Shown here: positions 16,157-22,122 of the stretch, piece by piece
How the letters are laid out: every line of letters begins with the position of its first letter
How positions within the stretch are numbered: the first letter of the stretch is position 1
Assembly (NCBI GenBank): GCA_963929865.1
Contig: CAWVKK010000046.1
Location: forward strand, 1 to 22,122
Direction of reading: 5' to 3'
Origin: JAGZHZ01 sp963929865
GTDB taxonomy: Bacteria; Bacillota; Clostridia; Lachnospirales; Lachnospiraceae
DNA: 22,122 nt
Position numbers and translations under genes: made by a program
Notes under the pieces: model-generated
The model's input: only the letters and a program-made list of their open reading frames with translations
Database searches by the model: none
What the model was told of the DNA's origin: nothing

Positions 16157-18079
16157 ATGCCAAAAGTAAATTTTCAGTTTGAGGATGGAAATCAGGTGTC
16201 TGTAGAAGCGATAAAAGGCAGCAACCTGCTTGAAGTGGCCAGAAACGCAAACGTAGCGATCGACGCGCCCTGTTCCGGAAACGGCGCGTGCGGAAAGTGC
16301 CGTGTAAAGCATCTCAGCGGAGAACTCGCATCGAAAAAAAATATTCATATCAGCGAAGAAGAGGAAGAGCAGGGATGGAAGCTGGCGTGCCTGAGCACGA
16401 TTGAGGGAGACGTCACCGTGGAGGTTCCCGACATCGCATCGGCGTATAAAAACAAAATGAAGATGGCAGATCTTGGCTCGAGGCAGGAAGTGGAAATCTT
16501 TGAACATGCCAAAAACCATATTGAAGAGGCGGGCATCGCGATGAAAAATACGATGCAGGTTGTCTCCGTCTCGATGGAGGCTCCAAGTCTGGACGATACG
16601 ATGCCGGACAACGAGCGGCTGATGCGCGCGCTCCAGGCAGTGACCGGCATGGGAAAAATCCGCCTCCCCTACACCGTGATCCGCAAAATGCCGGATGTGC
16701 TGCGGGAAAATCATTTCCATGTGCAGTGTGTAATCCGCAAATCGAAAAGCGATGTGTTTGTGTATGACATTCTGCCGGAAGGCGAACCGGTCATTGTGGG
16801 AGGACTTGCGATCGATATCGGCACGACGTCTGTCGCAGCTCTTCTGATCGACATGCTCAGCGGAAAAATTCTGGCAAAGGCTTCAGCGGGAAACGGACAG
16901 ATCCGCTTTGGCGCCGACGTTATTAACCGGATTATCGAATCGACAAAGCCGGGAGGTCAGAGAAGACTGCAAAAAGCAATCATTGACGAGACCATCAATC
17001 CTATGATTGATGAAATCTGCAAAAATGCAAAATTCCGCAAAGACCGCATTTACCGCCTGAGCGTTGCGTCGAACACAACGATGAACCACCTGTTTGCAGG
17101 AGTCAACGCCGACTATCTGCGCCAGGAGCCGTATATTCCGGCATTCTTTAAGACAAATTCTCTTTTTGCGGCAGATCTGGGAATCGATGTGCATCCGGAC
17201 GCCCATATCATTTTAGCGCCGAATGTGGGAAGCTACGTAGGAGGAGATATCACGGCGGGCACGCTGGTCAGTATGCTGTGGAACAGACCGGAGTTTTCTC
17301 TGTTCATTGACCTTGGAACAAACGGAGAGCTGGTATTTGGAAACAATGAATTTATGATGTGCTGCGCCTGCTCGGCAGGTCCAGCCTTTGAGGGCGGCGA
17401 TATCAGCTGCGGTATGCGCGCGACCGACGGCGCGATTGAAGCGTGCAAAATCGATCCGGAGACGATGGAGCCGACGTATTCGGTGATCGGAGAAGAAGGA
17501 CAAAAGCCGGTAGGACTTTGCGGTTCCGGTATCATCGATGTGATCAGCGAGCTGTTCCGGGCAGGCATGATCAGCCCGAAAGGAAAATTTATCCGGGAAG
17601 GAAAGCGGATCCGCCATGACGCATACGGAATGGGCAGCTATGTCCTCGCGTTTGAGGAGGAGGCGGCTTCCGTAAAAGACGTAGAGATCACAGAGGCGGA
17701 TATCGACAATTTTATCCGCGCAAAAGGTGCCATCTTCTCTGCAATCCGCACGATGCTGACAGCGGTCGATTTTGATATTTCAATGATTGACACCGTCTAT
17801 GTCGCAGGCGGAATCGGAAGCGGAATCAATATGGAAAATGCCGTGAGAATCGGCATGTTCCCGGATATCCCGATTGAAAAATTTTCTTATATAGGAAATT
17901 CTTCTCTGTCGGGCGCGTACACAATGCTGCTGTCCACAGAGGCGGAGAGAAAGACATATGAGCTTGCATCTAATATGACGTACCTGGAATTGAGCACCGT
18001 GCCGACTTATATGGATGAGTTTGTGGCCTGCTGCTTCCTGCCGCATACGGATACGACCTTGTTTCCAAGCTTCTATTGA
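16157..18079 (+). CDS. [2Fe-2S] ASKHA-domain protein, corrinoid-activation type (RACo/RamA-like, DUF4445)
   Basis: The family reduces inactive cob(II)alamin on corrinoid methyltransferase partners in an ATP-dependent step. The 640-residue protein starts with a ferredoxin-like domain whose cysteines C39, C45, C48 and C78 give the plant-type [2Fe-2S] pattern (APCSGNGACGKC...LACLS). A linker follows to about residue 210, then an ASKHA-type ATPase core: GLAIDIGTTSVAALLID near 214, FIDLGTNGELVFGN near 382, GLCGSGIIDVISELF near 454, and VAGGIGSGINMENAVRIG near 548. AAGGAGA precedes the ATG. No corrinoid protein or methyltransferase is encoded nearby, so it is an orphan activator here. thyX follows after 30 bp. 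Confidence 0.9.
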   Translation: MPKVNFQFEDGNQVSVEAIKGSNLLEVARNANVAIDAPCSGNGACGKCRVKHLSGELASKKNIHISEEEEEQGWKLACLSTIEGDVTVEVPDIASAYKNKMKMADLGSRQEVEIFEHAKNHIEEAGIAMKNTMQVVSVSMEAPSLDDTMPDNERLMRALQAVTGMGKIRLPYTVIRKMPDVLRENHFHVQCVIRKSKSDVFVYDILPEGEPVIVGGLAIDIGTTSVAALLIDMLSGKILAKASAGNGQIRFGADVINRIIESTKPGGQRRLQKAIIDETINPMIDEICKNAKFRKDRIYRLSVASNTTMNHLFAGVNADYLRQEPYIPAFFKTNSLFAADLGIDVHPDAHIILAPNVGSYVGGDITAGTLVSMLWNRPEFSLFIDLGTNGELVFGNNEFMMCCACSAGPAFEGGDISCGMRATDGAIEACKIDPETMEPTYSVIGEEGQKPVGLCGSGIIDVISELFRAGMISPKGKFIREGKRIRHDAYGMGSYVLAFEEEAASVKDVEITEADIDNFIRAKGAIFSAIRTMLTAVDFDISMIDTVYVAGGIGSGINMENAVRIGMFPDIPIEKFSYIGNSSLSGAYTMLLSTEAERKTYELASNMTYLELSTVPTYMDEFVACCFLPHTDTTLFPSFY

Positions 18080-18109
18080 TAGAAAAGACGGCGGCAGAGA
18101 GGAGAAAAC

Positions 18110-18736
18110 ATGAGAGTAATTCGTCCAGGATTTGAAATAATTTCGGAGCTGAATCCGGAAACAATTTTAAAAAATATCGAGAGGTGCGGAAGAGTCTGCT
18201 ATAAGAGCGAAGATCGGATTGACCGGGGAAGCGCGGAAAAATTTATCCGAGGGATTATCGCAAGAGGTCATGAATCTGTGCTGGAACACGAAAAAATCAC
18301 AGTAAAGCTGATCTGCGACCGCGGCGTCAGCCACGAGATTGTGCGCCACAGAGTGGCCAGCTACAGCCAGGAGAGCACGAGATACTGCAATTACAGCAAA
18401 GAAAAATTCGGAAAAGAGCTGACGATGATTCACCCGTGTTTCTGGGAGGACAGCGATCCCCAGTATCAAATTTGGAAAACAGCGATGGAACAGATTGAGC
18501 GATCGTACAATCAGCTGATTGAGATGGGTGCAAAGCCGGAAGAGGCGAGAACGATTCTGCCAAACAGTCTCAAGACAGAGATTGTGGTGACGATGAATAT
18601 GCGGGAACTGCGCCACTTTTTAAGACTGCGCACCTCGAAAGCGTCCCACCCGCAGATGAGAGAGATCGCAGGAATGCTGCTTTCCTATCTCAAAGAACAG
18701 ATTCCGGTGCTGTTTGAAGATATTCCATCCGAATAA
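18110..18736 (+). CDS. thyX: Flavin-dependent thymidylate synthase
   Basis: ThyX makes dTMP from dUMP using methylene-tetrahydrofolate as carbon donor and FAD-bound hydride. The 208-residue sequence contains the ThyX motif RHR-x7-S-x-R as RHRVASYSQESTR (79-91). It also has the upstream ARGHESVLEH signature near 51-60, and NMRELRHFLRLRTSKASHPQMREIA, which supplies folate and dUMP contacts. Length is typical of clostridial forms. AGAGGAGA lies just upstream of the ATG. It is probably cotranscribed with the ASKHA-ferredoxin gene; both connect to one-carbon metabolism, though a functional link is inference. A bidirectional hairpin follows. Confidence 0.96.
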   Translation: MRVIRPGFEIISELNPETILKNIERCGRVCYKSEDRIDRGSAEKFIRGIIARGHESVLEHEKITVKLICDRGVSHEIVRHRVASYSQESTRYCNYSKEKFGKELTMIHPCFWEDSDPQYQIWKTAMEQIERSYNQLIEMGAKPEEARTILPNSLKTEIVVTMNMRELRHFLRLRTSKASHPQMREIAGMLLSYLKEQIPVLFEDIPSE

Positions 18737-18779
18737 GCTGCGGACAGACCGACACACAATACACGCAGCAGAAAACAAA

Positions 18780-18819
18780 AAGCGTGCCAGATCTCTGAAA
18801 AACGAGAAACGGCACGCTT
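18780..18819. terminator. Bidirectional terminator between thyX and tlpA-like gene
   Basis: AAGCGTGCC (18780-18788) pairs perfectly with GGCACGCTT (18811-18819), with an inner TCTC/GAGA. Reading plus, CTTTTAT follows; reading minus, TTTTTGTTTTC follows, which is the stronger tract. It separates convergent genes. Confidence 0.8.
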
Positions 18820-18860
18820 CTTTTATAGAGTGTGCGGGCGTCAGACAGGCGCGGACGCGG

Positions 18861-19745
18861 TCACTGCTCCAGGATCATATCGATTCCCTTCTGCATGATC
18901 TCCTTGTCGATCATCCCCTGCGCCCCAGCGATCAGATAGCCGTCGCTGCTGATAAAAAAGGTGGTCGGAAAAGCAGCGATGCCGTACGTGTAGATGGCGT
19001 CCTGAGCCGTGTCGAAATAGACAGGGAAGGTAAATCCCTCCTCCTCGATATAAGCCGCGCCTTTTTCCTTCGTCTCGCCCATCGCGCCGACCGTATCGAT
19101 CATGATAAAGGAGACCTCGTCGCCAAGCTCCTCATACATTTCCTGAAAATCAGGCATTTCCATCTTACACGGAGGACAGTTGCTGTTCCAGAAGTTTAAG
19201 ACGGCAGGCTTTCCGAGAAGACTCCAAAGAGAGACGTCATTTCCCTCAGCGTCCGTCACCGTGAAATCCGGGGCGAGCGTATACTGAGCGTTAGAGGCGG
19301 AGGAGTCTCTTTCTTGTGTCTCCTCAGTCTGGGGCGGTTCGGTCTGGGAGGCATCCGGCTGAGAAGCTTCAGATTGGGAGGCATCCGGCTGAGAAGCGTC
19401 TGCCTGGGAAGCTTTAGACGGGGATGCATCCGCGCCGGAAGCACGAGAGAGCGCTTTAGAGTCTGAACCAGAACGGGTCTGTGTCTGCGCTTCAGACTGC
19501 GCCTTGGTTTCAGCTTCTGTCTCCGATGACGTCTGCCGGGTCTCCGTTTCGTCCGGATCCACCGTCTGGGACAGTGTCTCTGCCTGGTTCTGCGCCGTGC
19601 TCTCCTCCGAAGAAGGAGAAAGACTAAGAGACGACAGATTGCCCGCAGAGCGCTCCGATGAAAGTCTGCTGTAGGCAAACGCAGATCCTGCGATCAGCAC
19701 GATAAAAATGATCAGTGTCAGGAAAAAAGATTTTTTTTGTTTCAT
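18861..19745 (-). CDS. Membrane-anchored TlpA-like thioredoxin with long low-complexity linker
   Basis: The 294-residue protein has a basic start and one transmembrane/signal segment (about 6-24), then a disordered Ser/Glu/Gln/Thr-rich stretch (27-152), then an outward-facing TlpA/ResA-type thioredoxin domain. That domain shows APDFTVTDAEGNDVSL, the active site CPPC (190-193) in FWNSNCPPCKMEMPDF, and a cis-proline in AAFPTTFF. Such proteins reduce or isomerise extracytoplasmic thiols using electrons from CcdA, encoded 31 bp upstream. ATG 19743-19745 lies 8 nt from AGGAGG; the GTG at 19752-19754 overlaps that site and is rejected. The linker is much longer than usual and may bridge the cell wall. 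The client protein is unknown. Confidence 0.92.
   Translation of the reverse strand: MKQKKSFFLTLIIFIVLIAGSAFAYSRLSSERSAGNLSSLSLSPSSEESTAQNQAETLSQTVDPDETETRQTSSETEAETKAQSEAQTQTRSGSDSKALSRASGADASPSKASQADASQPDASQSEASQPDASQTEPPQTEETQERDSSASNAQYTLAPDFTVTDAEGNDVSLWSLLGKPAVLNFWNSNCPPCKMEMPDFQEMYEELGDEVSFIMIDTVGAMGETKEKGAAYIEEEGFTFPVYFDTAQDAIYTYGIAAFPTTFFISSDGYLIAGAQGMIDKEIMQKGIDMILEQ
19345..19397 (-). repeat. 30-bp tandem repeat in the TlpA linker
   Basis: A 23-bp sequence at 19345-19367 recurs exactly at 19375-19397, a period of 30 bp or ten codons. It encodes the (S/A)QPDASQ-type units within residues 113-135; neighbouring units are degenerate with a period of five residues. Confidence 0.8.
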
Positions 19746-19776
19746 GGGTGGCACCTCCTAATGTTCGGCAAAAATA

Positions 19777-20448
19777 TTAAAAAGAGAGAACCGACAGCAG
19801 TCTGCTGAGCAGACCTGTCATCATGGCAGCTCCGACAAGGATCAATAGAGCGCCGGACACCGCATTGATGACGGTATAGTGATTTTTGATCCAGGCAAAA
19901 GCGGATTTCAGCTGGTGAATCAGGACAGCGCTCAAAAAGAAAGGAATTCCAAGCCCCAAAGAGTAGCACAGAAGAAGCAGAATTCCTTTTACGGCGGAGC
20001 CCTGCTGTGAAGCGAGCATAAGGGCGGAGCCTAAAAAAGCGCCGACGCACGGAGTCCATCCGATTGAAAACACGATTCCGAATGCGATCGAGGAAAAAAA
20101 GTTCATGTTTGCTGTGAGCGCGGCGTGATCCTTCGTGCGGCGAAAGACAGGAAGGTGAAATACGCCCAGATAGCTCAGACCAAACAAAATGATGATCAGC
20201 CCGCAGACGATATTGATGACGGTCTGATGGCGGGTCAAAAGCATCCCGATGCTTCCGGCAAACGCTCCCATGATCAGAAACATGATTGAAAATCCAAGAA
20301 TGAATCCGAGCGCGTTTTTCAGCGTTGCAGATTTTTGGCGCTCTTCGTCGCTGCCGGCAAGATATGTCAGATAGATCGGCAGCATGGGAAGAAGACAGGG
20401 GGAAATAAAGGTGATCAGACCTTCTAAAAATGTAATCAGGTATTCCAA
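19777..20448 (-). CDS. ccdA: CcdA-type thiol:disulfide transporter (cytochrome c biogenesis protein family)
   Basis: This polytopic membrane protein moves reducing equivalents from cytoplasmic thioredoxin to extracytoplasmic thioredoxin-like proteins. The 223-residue sequence has six hydrophobic segments. It carries the two signature cysteines, Cys18 in FISPCLLPMLPIYL and Cys134 in GWTPCVGAFLG, in positions typical of CcdA. The start is TTG 20446-20448, supported by AAGGAGG 9 nt upstream. It is first in a two-gene operon with the TlpA-like protein and is divergent from the thioredoxin reductase-like gene. No cytochrome c maturation genes are present, which fits a general thiol-redox role. I could not identify a convincing -10/-35 pair for it. 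Confidence 0.93.
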   Translation of the reverse strand: MEYLITFLEGLITFISPCLLPMLPIYLTYLAGSDEERQKSATLKNALGFILGFSIMFLIMGAFAGSIGMLLTRHQTVINIVCGLIIILFGLSYLGVFHLPVFRRTKDHAALTANMNFFSSIAFGIVFSIGWTPCVGAFLGSALMLASQQGSAVKGILLLLCYSLGLGIPFFLSAVLIHQLKSAFAWIKNHYTVINAVSGALLILVGAAMMTGLLSRLLSVLSF

Positions 20449-20495
20449 AAATAAAATCCTCCTTATAAATTTTTCTTGTCACTTTTCTCAGAAAG

Positions 20496-20505
20496 ATGAT
20501 ATCAT
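20496..20505. promoter_or_regulatory. 10-bp palindrome upstream of ccdA
   Basis: ATGATATCAT is a perfect palindrome in the AT-rich divergent region between ccdA and the trxB-like gene. It could be a half of an operator or a -10-like element for ccdA; nothing decides between these. Confidence 0.25.
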
Positions 20506-20530
20506 AGATTTTATAAAAAAGAAATTATTT

Positions 20531-20551
20531 TTCTGTGAGTATGTCACAGAA
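20531..20551. promoter_or_regulatory. Crp/Fnr-like dyad upstream of the trxB-like gene
   Basis: TTCTGTGA (20531-20538) and TCACAGAA (20544-20551) are exact reverse complements with a 5-bp spacer. The core TGTGA/TCACA matches the Crp-type half-sites, although Crp itself prefers a 6-bp spacer. The centre lies about 41 bp before the start predicted from the -10 box. Confidence 0.5.
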
Positions 20552-20569
20552 CAGGCAGAAAAAGAATGG

Positions 20570-20575
20570 TAGAAT
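20570..20575 (+). promoter_or_regulatory. Extended -10 element of the trxB-like/trxA operon
   Basis: TAGAAT preceded by TGG forms an extended -10. No recognisable -35 hexamer is found 16-18 bp upstream, where the Crp/Fnr-like dyad lies instead, a layout typical of activator-dependent promoters. Confidence 0.5.
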
Positions 20576-20623
20576 GCAGTCAGCAGGAAACAGCAAAGAG
20601 ACAAAAGAGAAGGGATGAAAAAG

Positions 20624-21523
20624 ATGGAACATTTTGTGATTGTCGGGTCAGGACCGGCAGGTATTTCGGCATCTCTGTACACGGCGCGGGCAGGTCTTGC
20701 GACGCTTGTCGTCTCCGATGGGATGGGAGCCCTGGAAAAAGCGGGAAAAATTGACAACTTTTACGGCAATGAGCAGGGACTCAGCGGCGCCGGACTTCAT
20801 GAGAGCGGAATCCGCCAGGCAAAAAATCTGGGCGTGCGTTTCCTGGAGGCGGAGGTGCTGGGAATCCGGGAAGAGGAAAACTTTATTCTCGTCACCTCAA
20901 AGGGAGAGATTGAGGCAGAGACGGTACTCCTGGCGACAGGGTCAAAGCGGGCTGCCCTGAAGGTTCCGGGAAGAAAGGAGCTGGAAGGAAAAGGGATCAG
21001 CTACTGTGCCGTGTGCGACGCATTTTTTTACCGCGGCAGGAAGACGGCGGTCATCGGAAGCGGAGATTTTGCGCTCCATGAGGCGAGAGTGTTAAAACCG
21101 CTTGCGAAAGAGGTGATCCTCTTCACGGACGGAAAAGAGCAGACATTTTCGGAAAAGCCGGAATTTCCGGTGGAAGAGAGAAAGATTGCAGCTTTTGAGG
21201 GGACGGATCATCTGCAGAGCATTTTGCTCGAGGACGGAGAGAGGATCGAGACAGACGGCGCATTCATGGCAATCGGAACAGCGGGAAGCACGGAGATCGC
21301 GCGCCAGATGGGGGCGCAGCTGACCGAGAGGAATACGATAAAAGTCAATGAAAAGATGGAGACAACAATCCGCGGGCTCTATGCGGCGGGAGACTGCACA
21401 GGAGGTCTGCTGCAGGTGGCGAAAGCCGTCTATGAGGGAGCGGCAGCCGGGATGGCAGTCTCGACAGCGTTTCAGCGCAGGAGACGGGCGGACGGTGCCG
21501 GGAGCGCCGATTCGATGAAATAA
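20624..21523 (+). CDS. Thioredoxin-reductase-like flavoprotein
   Basis: A 299-residue low-molecular-weight thioredoxin reductase homologue. It has an N-terminal FAD-binding VGSGPAGISASLYTARAG (7-24), LLATGS (102-107), the redox site CAVCD (Cys128, Cys131), a second nucleotide-binding turn GSGDFALHEA (145-154), and the C-terminal FAD motif GLYAAGDCTGG (251-261). The HRRxxxRA motif that binds the NADPH phosphate is absent; ILFTDGKEQTFSE occupies the place. A donor other than NADPH, such as ferredoxin as in clostridial FFTR enzymes, is possible. ATG 20624 is preferred because AGAAGGG lies 9 nt upstream; ATG 20615 abuts that site and would add MKK. The thioredoxin gene follows after 31 bp. Confidence 0.9.
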   Translation: MEHFVIVGSGPAGISASLYTARAGLATLVVSDGMGALEKAGKIDNFYGNEQGLSGAGLHESGIRQAKNLGVRFLEAEVLGIREEENFILVTSKGEIEAETVLLATGSKRAALKVPGRKELEGKGISYCAVCDAFFYRGRKTAVIGSGDFALHEARVLKPLAKEVILFTDGKEQTFSEKPEFPVEERKIAAFEGTDHLQSILLEDGERIETDGAFMAIGTAGSTEIARQMGAQLTERNTIKVNEKMETTIRGLYAAGDCTGGLLQVAKAVYEGAAAGMAVSTAFQRRRRADGAGSADSMK

Positions 21524-21554
21524 AAAAATAAAAAGAGAAAAGGAGAATGTACGT

Positions 21555-21860
21555 ATGGAAGTAACCGTGACAAAAGAAAATTTTAAAAAGGAAGTGCTGG
21601 AGGCAGAAAAGCCGATTTTAGTTGATTTCTGGGCGACCTGGTGTATGCCGTGCAAACGGCAGGGCGTGATTTTGGAGGAAATGGCGGCAAACGGCGCAGC
21701 CATCGGAAAAATCGATGTGGACGAGCAGCCGGAGCTTGCCGCTCAGTTTCGGGTTATGAGCATTCCGACGCTGATTCTCTTCAAAAATGGACAGGAGGCG
21801 GAGCGATTAGTCGGACTCCGCTCCAGAGAAGAGCTGGAAGAGATCTTAAAAAAATATTGA
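21555..21860 (+). CDS. Thioredoxin with WCMPC active site
   Basis: A 101-residue cytoplasmic thioredoxin with LVDFWATWCMPC (22-33), the buried Asp24, cis-proline in MSIPTLILF (68-76) and the GxR-type end LVGLRSREELEEIL. Two usual features are altered: Met31 replaces Gly in WCGPC, and Val39 stands where most thioredoxins have a Pro bending the active-site helix. AAAGGAGA lies about 10 nt before the ATG. It is probably reduced by the flavoprotein encoded immediately upstream and could feed CcdA. It may be a specialised rather than the housekeeping thioredoxin. Confidence 0.94.
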   Translation: MEVTVTKENFKKEVLEAEKPILVDFWATWCMPCKRQGVILEEMAANGAAIGKIDVDEQPELAAQFRVMSIPTLILFKNGQEAERLVGLRSREELEEILKKY

Positions 21861-21898
21861 GACGGGTAACTCCAGTCACACGGAAACTGTAAAAAAAT

Positions 21899-21950
21899 AA
21901 GGGCTGCTGCGGATGGATGTCGATAAAAAGACGGATCTGCAGCAGCCCTT
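21899..21950. terminator. Long hairpin after the thioredoxin gene
   Basis: AAGGGCTGCTGC (21899-21910) pairs perfectly with GCAGCAGCCCTT (21939-21950), and four further inner bases pair (one G-U). The plus-strand tail is only TTTAGTTG, while the minus-strand tail is ATTTTTTTAC, so it may act in both directions, more strongly on the minus strand. Confidence 0.7.
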
Positions 21951-21953
21951 TAG

Positions 21954-21982
21954 TTGCCTGGAGGGAAGGATTTCGCTATAAT
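21954..21982 (+). promoter_or_regulatory. Promoter facing out of the window
   Basis: TTGCCT (21954-21959) and TATAAT (21977-21982) are 17 bp apart, directly after the hairpin. The remaining 140 bases contain no reading frame of useful length, so the gene served must start beyond the end; its leader includes the 12-bp palindrome GAAATGCATTTC (22095-22106). Confidence 0.65.
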
Positions 21983-22122
21983 AAAATAAATAAGATGATA
22001 TCAGGGACAGGCGTTTTTGACTCTGGTGATCATACAAAGAAAGACTAACTATTAAAAGTCAAGTCTAAAATGAAAGTTTTTTGAATGAATTGCAGAAATG
22101 CATTTCAGATATAGTTGAACCT

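Noticed and set aside
18780..18819. Inverted repeat after thyX as an operator or attachment site
   Set aside because: T tracts on both sides and its place between convergent genes make a bidirectional terminator the simpler reading.
1..22122. CRISPR array, tRNA, rRNA, transposon or prophage
   Set aside because: No spaced direct repeats, cloverleaf with CCA-type end, rRNA segments, transposase or integrase motifs were seen on either strand; the only tandem repeat is coding and lies in the TlpA linker.

Overview
The window looks like a chromosomal segment of an anaerobic, gut-type Firmicute, most likely a Lachnospiraceae (Clostridium cluster XIVa) relative. This is an inference from gene content (YesM/YesN two-component pair, CcdA/TlpA, ThyX, a DUF4445 ASKHA/[2Fe-2S] protein, a type II glycerate kinase), strong AGGAGG ribosome binding sites, TTG and GTG starts, and moderate GC. 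I see no rRNA, tRNA, CRISPR array, insertion sequence or prophage gene. The only degenerate-looking gene is an ImmA/IrrE-like protein that has lost its zinc-protease motif.

Layout. (1) 96-4817: a very large secreted GH3 glycosidase with an internal lectin-like insertion and C-terminal FnIII-like, carbohydrate-binding and BIG2 modules, ended by a hairpin terminator at 4948-4984. (2) 5058-10551: one operon on the plus strand with a YesN-type response regulator, a YesM-type sensor kinase overlapping it by 4 bp, and two membrane-anchored periplasmic-binding-protein homologues. The second is strikingly like the galactose-binding protein MglB, yet no ABC permease or ATPase follows; a terminator-like hairpin and a convergent gene end the block. 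I read this as a three-component extracytoplasmic sugar sensor, plausibly controlling the adjacent glycosidase. (3) 10664-11766, minus strand: an XRE repressor-like gene and an ImmA-like pseudoprotease. (4) 12046-14734, plus strand: undecaprenyl-diphosphate phosphatase (uppP), a cytidylate-kinase-like protein and glycerate kinase. Its promoter diverges from the XRE promoter, and a perfect inverted repeat overlaps its -35 box. (5) 14830-16047: macro-domain protein and a YkgJ-type cysteine-cluster protein behind their own extended -10 promoter. (6) 16157-18736: corrinoid-activator-like ASKHA ferredoxin and flavin-dependent thymidylate synthase thyX behind a strong promoter. (7) 18861-20448, minus strand: ccdA then a TlpA-like thioredoxin with a long Ser/Gln/Asp-rich linker. 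(8) 20624-21860, plus strand: a thioredoxin-reductase-like flavoprotein and a thioredoxin, diverging from ccdA. A Crp/Fnr-like dyad sits at about -41 from the trxB-like promoter.

How the genes fit together. Regions 1 and 2 form a sense-and-degrade carbohydrate module. Regions 7 and 8 form a thiol-redox island: CcdA carries electrons outward to TlpA, and the TrxB/TrxA-like pair supplies them in the cytoplasm. The reductase lacks the usual HRRxxxR NADPH motif and the thioredoxin has WCMPC instead of WCGPC, which suggests a non-standard electron donor. The last 260 bases hold a long hairpin and a good promoter (TTGCCT-17-TATAAT) facing out of the window, with no gene visible before the end.
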